Shown here: piece by piece, positions 32,657 to 42,901 of the stretch
How the letters are laid out: the number at the start of each line of letters is the position of its first letter
How positions within the stretch are numbered: the first letter of the stretch is position 1
NCBI GenBank assembly: GCA_023362775.1
Contig: JALMGJ010000006.1
Location: forward strand, 54,427,501-54,491,500
Source: Charina bottae
Taxonomy: Eukaryota; Chordata; Lepidosauria; Squamata; Charinaidae
Direction: 5' to 3'
DNA length: 64,000 nt
Made by a program: the position numbers and the translations under genes
Notes under the pieces: generated by a model
What the model was told of the DNA's origin: nothing
Databases searched by the model: none
Seen by the model: the letters and a program-made list of their open reading frames with translations, nothing else

Positions 32657-35133
32657 ATAGATAGATAGATACTTTATTGATTTAGTCTTTTGACCATATC
32701 AAGTAAAAAAAAAAAAAGTTAAAATAAAAAGCCATTTTAAACATACAAGTGAATATGAGTAAATACAAATAAAACTATAATACAGATTCATATCAAACCA
32801 TCTCCCCTACAGTCAACTCCAATCTGGTCTATGTAATCTGTCCTCTTTAGGATTGCCTTTGATATGAAGAGTGCAGTCTTGCTAGTAATGAGCTGGTTCT
32901 TACCCTGTAAAAAATAAGAAAGTTTCTGCTGGCTGCTCCAGTATTTTTTATTTTTTAAATATAAATCTAAGTGGACAGTCCTTTCTACAGAATATAATTT
33001 GCAATCAAATAAGATATGTGCAGTATCTTCAACAGCTAGGGCACCACAAATACATAATCTGTCTTCATAAGGAACTCCTTGGAACCTCCCATATCTTACC
33101 ATGGAGTCTAATTGATCGAAACGAGCTCTAGTAAAAGCTCTTCTGAAATGTTGGGGGAAGGAAGTTGTTAAATACTTTTCTAGTTGGAAGACTGATTTGT
33201 GTTGGGCCAGCCACTTCAGGGACTTAGCATGTTTAAGGGCTGCTATATCCTCTTGTGCAGCCACATCCAAAACCCTTTGTTTGAAATTTTTCTTAGCCTT
33301 CAAATCTAACTGGGCTAGAAAATGAGCTGAAAATCCATATTGTGAGATGGTATTGGTAAGTCGGGCCGCCCAAGCACGAGGAGGCATATTCTGCATCTGC
33401 TCTTCAAGACAAAGCTTGGGTAATCTGTCTGAGTCCATGGATAGGATTTTCAGCCAGTAATTAAATACTTTAGTTACCGAGTGGCTTTGTATGGGGGGTA
33501 TACCTAACTCTGCTCTTACTGCTCGAGTTGGAGTTGACTTGTCCACCCCCAAGATGCATTTCAGAAAAGAGGACTGTATCTGTTCAAACAAAGGGACATT
33601 TACGTGACCCCACAATTCTGCACCATATGTGATCATTGGGAGTATTTTACAGTTATATACCTTTATTATTGGGGTTAACGATCCTGGGTAGCTATGGTTG
33701 ATAAGCTGCTTTATGGCATTGGCACAGGCTGTAGCCTTTAGGGAACTCCTCTTGAAATGAGGGAGCCATGATCCTGTTTCGGTAAAAACAATCCCTAGAT
33801 ATAAATAGGACTTAACCTGGTCTATATGTTCCCTGTCCAGAGTCCAGTTATACCTGATCCTCCTCTTCCCAAAAACAACTACCTTAGTCTTGGATTTGTT
33901 GATGGACATGTAGTTACATGTACAATACATACTAATCCTGCGTAGCAGTCTTCTCATTCCTACTTGGGTATGTGACATCAATACCATGTCATCAGCGTAA
34001 AGCAGTATGTTTACGTGTTTGTTTTTAATTTTAGGCATGTGTGTGTCAACTGAATATAAAAACTTTGGGATGTCTCTTATATATAAATTAAACAAAATAG
34101 GGGCCAGTATGCATCCTTGTCTGACCCCTTTGTGGGTATTAATAGTCCCTGTTAAGGATCTATTTGCTCCAGTACGTACCCTTAAGCAGGAATTTGAATA
34201 CAATGCCTTGATTAAAGAGAGGAGTCTGGGTTCCATATTCATATCTGTTAGTTTCTTCCAAAGGAGTTCCCTATTTATTGAATCAAATGCTGCACTAAGG
34301 TCAATGAAAGTTGTATACAGTTGGTTCCCATTGGCTGTGTATTTGTCTATTAAGTGGCATAAGATAAAACAATTATCAATGGTAGAGCGTCCAGGTCTGA
34401 AACCAGATTGCTCTTCAGGTAACAGGTCCTTTTCGTACACCCAATCCTCAATCTTATATAAAAGATATTTAGCATACAGTTTAGCTACGATATCAATTAG
34501 ACTGATTGGTCGATAATTAGAGGGTTCGCCCTTATCCCCCTTTTTATAAATGGGAATCACAATAGAGAGCTCCCAACCAGCTGGAATTTGGCACGAGTTA
34601 TTTATGTGGGTAAATAAGCCTGCAAGTAGGGGAGCCCACCAGTTAATGTGTCCTTTAAATAATTCAGGGGGAAGAAGATCTTCGCCGGGAGCCTTGTTAG
34701 GCTTCAGAGTCTGTATGAGACCTCTAATCTCCCGTTCGGTCACTGGGGGCCAGTATGGAAAAGGGCTGCAAGCCTTCTCTGATACATTTTGTAGATCCGC
34801 CATTCCGTTACCACTTGGGGCTGTGAAAAGTTGGCTATAATAATCCTCCCAGGTGGAGGCGGGTATTGGAATATCCAAGGAATACCTACGTTCCTTCAGT
34901 ATTCCTGCAACCGAATGCCAGAAAAAGACTGGATTTGTATTTTTGGCAGCTAACTCTAGGTTTAGCCAGAGTGAGGATAAATAAAGAGATTTCTTGCTCT
35001 TAATGGTTTTCTTGTACTTTTGTCTGAGTGCTAGCATGGCAGTATGATTATTATTTGAAGGCTGAGTCCGTGCTACCCGCATAGCTAGCCTTAATCTTTT
35101 TCTCTGTACGTAACACTCAGAGTCAAACCAAAC
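32657..35133 (-). mobile_element. 5'-truncated non-LTR retrotransposon with TSD
   Basis: Flanked by the exact 15-bp duplication TGGTTATTGTAGTAG at 32642-32656 and 35134-35148. The 3' end is a short GATA-repeat tail (near 32653-32670) instead of poly-A. The body is one long reverse transcriptase frame open to the truncation point. Length is about 2.48 kb. Confidence 0.92.
32788..35133 (-). CDS. LINE ORF2: reverse transcriptase with C-terminal zinc motif (partial)
   Basis: Uninterrupted frame of about 780 codons; the first ATG is at 35082, but the frame runs upstream to the 5' truncation, reading WFDSECYVQRKRLRLAMR. The protein copies element RNA into DNA at the insertion site. Seen from that ATG: the linker; KAPGEDLLP (~132); the RT fingers with VIPIYKKGDKGEPSNYRPIS; FRPGRST; FIDLSAAFDSI with the first catalytic Asp; GVRQGCILAP; the LLYADDMVLMS catalytic box (~360); YLGIVF; a thumb with TYGAELWG; and a CxC...H...C motif (CICG, HILFDC) near the C-terminus. 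The N-terminal endonuclease is missing. The C-terminal zinc motif and order suggest the I/Vingi/Jockey side of the LINE tree, but the clade is uncertain. No stop or frameshift is present, unlike the remnant at 60142-61215. Confidence 0.92.
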   Translation of the reverse strand, partial: VWFDSECYVQRKRLRLAMRVARTQPSNNNHTAMLALRQKYKKTIKSKKSLYLSSLWLNLELAAKNTNPVFFWHSVAGILKERRYSLDIPIPASTWEDYYSQLFTAPSGNGMADLQNVSEKACSPFPYWPPVTEREIRGLIQTLKPNKAPGEDLLPPELFKGHINWWAPLLAGLFTHINNSCQIPAGWELSIVIPIYKKGDKGEPSNYRPISLIDIVAKLYAKYLLYKIEDWVYEKDLLPEEQSGFRPGRSTIDNCFILCHLIDKYTANGNQLYTTFIDLSAAFDSINRELLWKKLTDMNMEPRLLSLIKALYSNSCLRVRTGANRSLTGTINTHKGVRQGCILAPILFNLYIRDIPKFLYSVDTHMPKIKNKHVNILLYADDMVLMSHTQVGMRRLLRRISMYCTCNYMSINKSKTKVVVFGKRRIRYNWTLDREHIDQVKSYLYLGIVFTETGSWLPHFKRSSLKATACANAIKQLINHSYPGSLTPIIKVYNCKILPMITYGAELWGHVNVPLFEQIQSSFLKCILGVDKSTPTRAVRAELGIPPIQSHSVTKVFNYWLKILSMDSDRLPKLCLEEQMQNMPPRAWAARLTNTISQYGFSAHFLAQLDLKAKKNFKQRVLDVAAQEDIAALKHAKSLKWLAQHKSVFQLEKYLTTSFPQHFRRAFTRARFDQLDSMVRYGRFQGVPYEDRLCICGALAVEDTAHILFDCKLYSVERTVHLDLYLKNKKYWSSQQKLSYFLQGKNQLITSKTALFISKAILKRTDYIDQIGVDCRGDGLI

Positions 35134-35148
35134 TGGTTATTGTAGTAG

Positions 35149-35388
35149 CATTTTGTGAATTCTAGAGCGCAGGTACCTAGTTAATAACATATAGAATTAA
35201 GATTCCCAACAGAATTGGCACTGTGGGAAGCCCCTGCTTCTAATGCTAGGTTTCAGAATTTGTTTTTAAAAATCTCCTTTGAAATAAATTTCAAAATCAG
35301 TTCTCTTTCAGTAGATTAAATGGAAAGTGGAAGAAATGTTGTTTGCTTTAGGTGTATGGAAAAACCAGCAGGTTGTTCCTTTCCATTC
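35149..35388. other. non-coding spacer
   Basis: No supported feature. Confidence 0.5.
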
Positions 35389-35396
35389 CAAGCAAA

Positions 35397-35568
35397 CAGG
35401 GGTGTCCACAGCAATGGTCACTGGCTTCAAAATGGTGGCTGTGACCTGGTGATCAAAGCACTGCCCCTTTGTAACATGTATCGCACAAATGTAAAAAGGG
35501 GCAGGGTTTCAATTGCTAGGTTCTGCCTGCCATTTTGAAGCCAATGATCATAGCTGCAGATGCCCCTG
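35397..35568. mobile_element. short MITE-like element, copy 2
   Basis: Starts CAGGGGTGTCCACAG and ends CTGCAGATGCCCCTG, with mirrored AAAATGG...CCATTTTGAAGCCA internal arms. Flanked by near-identical 8-mers CAAGCAAA (35389-35396) and CCAGCAAA (35569-35576), consistent with a hAT TSD with one change. Copy 1 is at 7230-7394. Confidence 0.72.
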
Positions 35569-35576
35569 CCAGCAAA

Positions 35577-37535
35577 AACTAAGCAAAGTAAGTTTCACTA
35601 GAAATGCTTTGTCCACATGGCCTCTATTATTATAAATAATATCTCCAGAAAGCAGCTAAAACAGGTGGACATAGGAAGACCGATCAGGAAAAAGCAACCC
35701 AGGTTGATTACTAAGCCCTCTGCACTAGTCCTATGCATTACTATAGTTAAGAGCTAGTAAAGCTTCTGAAAGTAATGACACTCATGGTAACCTTCTACAT
35801 GTGTAAGTTGCACCCTCAACTGTAGATTTATAAAATGTGGCTGTGAAAAGAGTGAGAACTTGGGCAGCTTTTGGTACATAGCCAGCAAACACAGTGCAGC
35901 TTGTACCCTTCAAGTTGGAACATGCACCTTCTGCATAAGCACATCTTAAACATTTTGAAACAAATAATTCTGAGAATGGCTGATTTGCCAAATGTGAAAA
36001 ATACTGGGTGACAAAAGAGACTTTGAATGTGTTAACATTTAATAGATTTGGTCCATACATGGATCGCTTATACTTTTATATGGCTGTAAAATGTAATAGA
36101 CAAAATAATTTAATACAGATCACTATACCCATAAGAGATTTAATTAGATAGAAAGTGCATGGGTAGTGCACAGGTAATTTTTATTCTGGTCTGATAATAT
36201 GAGACTATATACTGTCTATATGTTACCAAGACTATGTACTGTCTATATGTTACCAAGAAAAAAATATTGTATCCAATCAGAATGTCTGACTTTGCCTTGT
36301 AATGTTCTGGTTTTTTGAGCTGTTTCATTCTAATGATGTGTGTACGTGTGCACACCCACACCCACAGTTCCTATCAGGAAAAGGAAAAATCAGATTGATG
36401 GGGAGGGTGTTCAAACATGTGTTTTCCAAGAACACTAGCCTTCCATTCCATGCTGAGTTATGACATGTCTGCTTTTCATTATCTTATTCAAGACAGTGGG
36501 TAGCTTCCTGCAGCTGTCAGGTGTTTCCTTCTTGAAATATGCCCACAGGGAAACAAAAAGAAATCTAAATTAGCCATCACAAAGATGCTCCTCTTGCAGT
36601 ATTTTCAGTCCTACTAAGAACAGAAGGAAGAGAACTCCAGACAGCCAGTTGGGGGTTATTTGAGAATGTATATTAAAACAGTGCTTACAATATTATTTTA
36701 CCTTTTAAAAAAATCAGTTTGTGTGACTATTGAGGTTGAATTTTTCAGGCTTTCAAAGCTATTGGATTATTTCTGATTCCCCCCCCCCCCTTAGGTTTGG
36801 CACATATAATGATCAAGATACCCAAAGTAAAAGGCTAAATGCTTTAAGCATCAAAGTTGACTTTAACTTGTTTGGACAGGGTAATAAAACAGTAGGAGAC
36901 AAATTTCCCACACTAATTCAGAACGTTAGAAAGCAGACTGTTGTGTTACAATCCTATATATGAATATGGTAGATTGTATGTTTTCAACATATCATCCTTG
37001 CCTGGTAAGTAGATACATTAAAATGCAGTGGATGTGTGTTTCATCAGCATTCAGTGGTTATGGTGGCTATAAAATAAAGGAGAACAATTCATGCGTCATT
37101 GGCTGAAAGTGGCCCCCAGCCCAATTTTTGTAGTCCCCAGAGCACTCCAAGATCATGCTGCTAAAATGGTACAATTTTCATTTTCTGTAAGAAATGGAAG
37201 AAAATAGATGTGTTATACTTCTGATAGATTTAAACTTTTTTCTTCTAAGCTCTCCCCAAAGAAAGAAAAATGGACAAAACTCCCACCTCCTAGAGTGACA
37301 TTGTAACATCCCTGACTTGCCTCCTTTGGCCCTTAATAGCCAAAACCAAAAATGCAATCCCAGATTACGAAAAGGTTGTCTTTCCCTACTTAAAAGTAAG
37401 GTAATATGCTACCACAAATCATAAAGTAGTTTGCAAAATGAGACAAGTTTGAGTAGAGTCTCAATGTTATGGATTTAGTCTTGAGCTCCAAGTAGATCTT
37501 GATTAGATTTTTAAAGTGAATGCTGTTTTACAGAG
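35577..37535. other. non-coding; small tandem repeat
   Basis: No gene. CTGTCTATATGTTACCAAG occurs twice in tandem at 36212-36256. A poly-C run lies at about 36779-36792. Confidence 0.5.
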
Positions 37536-37544
37536 CTGTGTTGC

Positions 37545-38849
37545 GACTTCCAGGTGGAAACATGGCATACTAACAGATCTCCCTGAAACAGCGGGGATGA
37601 CGCAGAAGCAAAGACTGACAGCCAGGCAATATGCCTGAGCTAATGGAGCTTCTCTGAACAAGGAGAAGCCATGAGTTCACCCACATGAGCTCTTGGAGGG
37701 CAGCTCCTCATGAGGAAGCCCACAGGGTCCAAAGGGACCCTGCCGGCAACCTGCGAGTAAAGCGCCAGGAGCTGTGGAAGAAGACATCATGCTTACACCC
37801 TCACATGAACCCTGTTTAAAGGAAACTGGGTCTGCTTGATCCACTTTCTAAAGCACATTTAAGTGGATCAAATTTAAAGTGTAAAGATACCTTCAGAGCA
37901 GCAGAGTACCTAATGCCACCTGGGTAAGTGTACCTTTGATTCAGGAAAAAATAAAGTAAAAAGGAAGGAACCAGTTACAAAGATTTTAAAAGAATTAAAT
38001 GCAAAAAGCTTACTGGGATTTTGGAGTAAGAAGGTTTTAAAAAATGGACTAAATGGAGAGTTAAATTTGGAATATTGCCTTATTTAAAGTATTTTTTGAA
38101 TTAAATAGAAATACATATCTTGTGGGAAAGAAGAATGTTTAAATTTGTTAAGGAAGCTGATTGTCTGACCGTGTTAAATAAAGGGATAAGTAAAAAAGAA
38201 GAAGGGAAACATGAAGTTCTGAGAAGATCATGTACTTACGGAAGTACGAAGTGCAGAAAGGGACTAAAGTATCATGGACATGGGGGGAAAAAACTCTCTT
38301 TTATTTTTTGCTCCCCTTTTATGGATTACAAATTTGAACTAAAGAAAAATGGTTATTGCTAATGGAAGTGAAAGCTCTAGAAGGAAGGAAAGGATGGTTG
38401 GACCACTCCAACTTGTTTATGATGGATAAATTCACAGAAGAGGAAATTATTTTGTTGGCCAGCAAGATTATTATAAGTGTTTAAAATGGAGATATATTGA
38501 AGTACCGACAATGGAAGATAAAATAACAAATACTTTTGCAGAATGCTGAACCTTTTACGGACTTTTTGCTGAAAATGGAAAGACCTAAAATGATGATTTT
38601 TAGACTGGACAATTGAAGAAGTGTTGAATAAGGGGATGAAGGGATTATTGCTATGTTTAAGAGGGAGGAAGGATAATAATTTTGATTGTAGCTACTGTAA
38701 TGAAGGTCTTTTTCTTTCTTTTCTTTTAACTGCATTGTTTCCTGCATTTTTTTCTTTTTTTCTTTTTTCTCTTCTTTTCTTCTTTTATATATTTCTTCTT
38801 TTTATTCTATTCAAGTAAAAATTGTCAATAAAAATATTTAAAAAAACAT
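37545..38849 (+). mobile_element. L1-type non-autonomous element with TSD
   Basis: Starts GACTTCCAGGTGGAAACATGG, ends in a polypyrimidine tract, AATAAA and a short A tail, and is flanked by the exact 9-bp duplication CTGTGTTGC at 37536-37544 and 38850-38858. It is 1.3 kb and lacks ORF2. Its 3' end resembles those at 11025 and 56212; its first bases resemble the 5' end of the minus-strand element at 47808-48885. Confidence 0.75.
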
Positions 38850-38858
38850 CTGTGTTGC

Positions 38859-39022
38859 CTACATGGGATGCAGATATTTGTAAATAAATAATTATTAGAC
38901 TACAAAAACCACAAACCATGAATTAATTATCCTTTTCCAGTCCCTGATACTTTCATGTATTTTATTAATTATAAGTGAGTTCTATTTGTTTGCTGTCTAA
39001 ATCTGTTTGTAATTACATAATG
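38859..39022. other. non-coding spacer
   Basis: No supported feature. Confidence 0.5.
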
Positions 39023-39032
39023 AAGTAATAAT

Positions 39033-39546
39033 GAAGGGGCGCTGTGGCTCAGCGGGTTAAACCACTGAGCCGTTAGACTGCTGACCATAAGGTTGACAGT
39101 TCGAAACCGCGTGACGAGGTGAGCTCTCGTCACTAGCCCTAGCTCTCTGCCAACCCAGCGATTCGAAAGCTAATATAGCAAGTAGATAAATGGGTACCAC
39201 TCACGTGGGGCAATTTGCGGGCGTCCATCGGAGGGTCGTCCTCGATCCAAGAAAGACCTGGAAGAGCGGTGATGACGGCGGAGGACGACGGATCTGGAAA
39301 TACCAGCTTCCTGGACGTCAGCAGCGGGCGCGGAGCGAGGCATTCTGGGACTTGCAGTCCAATGCCTGCAGTTGAAGAGCCGGTTCCCTTCCTCTCTCCC
39401 TGTCGCGCGGTAAAAATTGTAAAAATGATGATGTATAATTGGATAATTGATATGTAATGTTGTAAGCCGCCTAGAGTCCTCCAGTAGGGAGGGGATAGGC
39501 GGGGTATAAATAAGACAAATAAATAAATAAATAAATAAATAAATAA
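39033..39546 (+). repeat. composite tRNA-derived SINE with long GC-rich body
   Basis: tRNA-like head with A-box-like CTGTGGCTCAGCGGG and B-box-like CAGTTCGAAACC, a body resembling the 31467 SINE (GAAAGCTAATATAGCAAGTA, GGGTACCACT), then an extra GC-rich segment (39205-39410) and a LINE-like tail GTAAGCCGCCTAGAGTCC ending in AAAT repeats. Exact 10-bp TSD AAGTAATAAT at 39023-39032 and 39547-39556. Confidence 0.85.
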
Positions 39547-39660
39547 AAGTAATAATTTTATATAAATTTAAATTGGTAGTTACTCTGATTCATTTTAACT
39601 ACCAAGAACTGTGTCACAACAATTACAGAAGTATAAAATCTAGTTTAACTAAGTTCTGAT

Positions 39661-39888
39661 TTGCATATTAGCCTGAGTAATAGACAGGATATCCTGGAGA
39701 AGAAGCTGATGCTAGGGAAAGTGGAAGGCAAAAGGAAGAGGGGCCGACCAAGGGCAAGATGGATGGATGATATTCTGGAGGTGATGGACTTGACCGTGGG
39801 GGACCTGGGGATGGTGACGGCCGACAGGAAGCTCTGGCGTGGGCTGGTCCATGAGGTCACGAAGAGTCAGAAGCAACTGAACGAATAA
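39661..39888 (+). pseudogene. RTE/BovB-type LINE ORF C-terminus
   Basis: Frame reading EKKLMLGKVEGKRKRGRPRA, then RWMDDILEVMDL, RKLWRGLVHEVTKSQKQLNE and a stop. This is the typical basic C-terminal end of BovB/RTE reverse transcriptase ORFs (GRPR.RW.D, then W..LVH.V.KS). Only the last ~70 codons remain, a normal 5' truncation. BovB elements are known for horizontal transfer involving squamates. Confidence 0.85.
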
Positions 39889-39890
39889 AC

Positions 39891-42562
39891 AACAAAAATG
39901 TAAATTATGCCATTTCATATAGGAATTTGCCCCAGATTTTGCCCAACATTCTTCTTTGACTTGCATGATGAGCCATGATGTTTTGGCTCCTAACTGGGCT
40001 CTGCAGAAGAAAGAGTGAAGATATTAGGCATCTTTTTAAAAAACAAAATCTGATTGAACAGAGACTAGCACTGATGGAAAAGAGGAACTACATGTACAAG
40101 ACAACAATAATGATGCTTCTTTTCACAGGGCACTATTAACACCCAGTACTACTTTGGCAGCACACATTCAGCAAAAGAGCACTGAATTCTAAGTCATATT
40201 GATAAATGAATCTCCCAATAACTTGAGAATCTTTGCTTACATTAAAAAAAAATCTAGCCTTCATGATTGCAGGGAAGAAAAAATATCTGGTTAAAAGACA
40301 GGTTGTCTGTCTGCTTGTTTTGTTTGTTTACTATTCTGTCAACTTTTTTCCCATCTATCTTACCAGTATAGTTAACAGCTAGACAATGAAATCCTCTGAG
40401 AAATTGAAAGAGTGATATATATTTGTCCTAGAGAAAATATGATTGCCATGATTACTATCTTCAAATATTTATTTATCAACAGGCTGAATAACTCCCAGGA
40501 TATAACTGAAGTGAAGGGAGTTATACTCCAACACATTAAAGGGATCCTGATGACAAAAACCTTATTTTCTGTAGCTCAAAAGAAGAAGGTTAAAACTAAC
40601 GGATGGAAATTGCAAGATAAGTTTTGGCTTAATGACACATAAAATTCATAATTATTGGTTATATCTACCAATTCAGTAGGTTGAGGATCCTTTCCCTATC
40701 AGAATAAGAATTACATAAAGAAAGGAAATAAAAGAAAACTGAAACATTGGGGTGGGGGGAGAGAAATAATCAATATGAGGGGAAGATGGGAAAGTACAAT
40801 GATAATGATAATGTTATATAGAACAGGGATGGGACTATAACTTCTAATCATATACATCATTTGAGTAATTTTTTAGCAGTAATCTGACTTTGCGAACTAA
40901 ATCATGTGAGGACAAGTAGAAATTCCTTCTTACATAATGATATTGTGTAATTCTTTTTCTAGGCTCCCCAGTACTTCTTTTAGTAACTTTCCACTGTTTT
41001 ATAAGCAGATTCTGTCTTGGATCTTCTTCCAAATGATAGGAATCATTTAATGACTGTTTCTTTAACATTTCAGTAGATATGGTTGTTTTTATTCCCCTTA
41101 TCATTGCCTTTGAAGATTTCAGAATCACATGATGGCTTTGCAAAATGCCTGTAGAGACCCACATGTTTCTACAGTTCTCCATCCTAATCTATAAAAAAGC
41201 TGCAGGACCTAGCAGGACCAGACTGAAATTCATTGCCATTGCTCTTGTAGACCATCCTTTTGTTCATCTGACTGGCCACAAATGGAAACAGATCTAAACG
41301 TTATTGAATTTGACCTCCCTGCAACACCAGCCAGCATAGCTAATGCTGAAAGATTCTGAAAACTGCAGTTTAGTGATATCAAGAGTTTCGTAGGTTTCCT
41401 ACCATTGTTGTGGAAAAAATGTCTGGTTCAACTTTTTCATCCTTTCTTATTTGATGACAACAAAATAGAGTACTCAACAAATAAAGGATATTAAGGAAAG
41501 AAGATTGTTCTCAATACAATCAGTCATTATACAACTGTCTGAATTGGGGTATATTTTTCTGTTATGAGCCATGCTATTTTAACATTTTTTACCATTAAAG
41601 GAAGAATTCAAATCATCTGTTCATTTCACCCAATGATGCTAAATAGTTCCCCTTCTGTCTCATGCAGTTTGAGAGAAGTAGTGCAATTAATCTGTTGTTT
41701 CAGACTGCATTGCCATTTCTATTTATAATATTCACAACTCTGAATCAGATCAGACTTTGGAACATAACAAATTGCACAACTGTGCAGAAAAGACTTTTCA
41801 TTTTTCACTTTTTTTAAGGAGGAAGAACAATTCTGGAAAAACAATGATCAGAATATGCATCTCTGAAGGGGATTAATTTCAGAAATAAAATAGTATAAGG
41901 CAAATAAAAGGCTGCCAACATTTTCATTGGAAAGGAGACATAATGAATATAAATAATGAAGAACAAAACAACTAATATAAATCAATATAAGTGATGGAAC
42001 ATAAAGAAAAATCAAAGAAAAACAACATACTGTTTAAAGATCCTGTGGGAAAAGATGCATTAGTGTATCACTTTTTATCCTAGATTAGTGAAGATCTCTT
42101 AATAGATTAATGGAGGTCTTCTGCATGAACATTAGCAGAGCTGCATCAGCTAGAATAAAGACATCACCAAGGACGTCATTGTACCTTGCACTTAAAACTT
42201 CTCATAAAATCTCAGGTAACTTTGCTGATGAAGACCTTGGATCCAAGATGATGACCACCTGTTAGTAACAGAGATTATTTGTCTGACTCATAAGGTCCTT
42301 GAAGTAAATTGAGATAGGAAAGCAATCTGATGCCAACTCTCCAAAAATATATTAGGGGTGTCCTAATGTTCCTTTTGAATGCTTGAAATCCTTGAAATTT
42401 TCAAGAATGTGAATGACGTGTCCCTATTCTGTATCTCATGGCAATCCCCCAAACTGAACAAATGCACACACGGACAAAGCAGAAAACATCTTGGAAAAGA
42501 GGCTAAGGTCCTTTGAAAAAATGTTGGAGGAAATGTTGAAAATAAAGTCCTGCAATGTGGTA
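39891..42562. other. non-coding, no recognised element
   Basis: AT-rich with chance frames (the 112-codon minus frame at 40844-41182 has no recognisable domain). Confidence 0.4.
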
Positions 42563-42901
42563 AGGGGCGTGGTGGCTCAAATGGGCGTGGTGGCTCAGTG
42601 GGTAAGACGCCAGGCTTGTCGATCAGAAGATCACAAGTTCGGAGGTTCGAATTCCTAGTCCTGCATGCGGAGTGAGCTCCCGCACTCACCCCAGCTCTTG
42701 CCAACCTAGCAATTCGAAAGCATGCAAATGCAAGTAGATAAATAGGTACCACTTCAGTGGGTAGGTAACAGTGTTCCGTGTGTGTCATGCGGCCACATGA
42801 CCATGGAAGCGTCTTCGGACAACGCTGGCTCTTCGGCTAACAAAAGGAGATGAGCACCGGCCCCTAGAGTCGGACACAACTGTGCAGGGGAAACCTTTAC
42901 C
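42563..42901 (+). repeat. tRNA-derived SINE, second copy, with duplicated head
   Basis: Same family as 31467-31791 (A-box-like TGGCTCAGTGGG, B box GGTTCGAATTCC, CACATGACCATGGAAGC, AGTCGGACACAACTG, CCTTTACC). The first ~19 bases (GGGCGTGGTGGCTCA) occur twice in a row. A possible imperfect TSD (CAATGTGG / CAATATGG) is present. Confidence 0.88.

Noticed and set aside
34007..34840. Plus-strand frames of 96-169 codons
   Set aside because: Antisense shadows of the intact LINE reverse transcriptase ORF.
40844..41182. 112-codon minus-strand frame
   Set aside because: No recognised domain, no splice or repeat context; could be a decayed repeat but unsupported.
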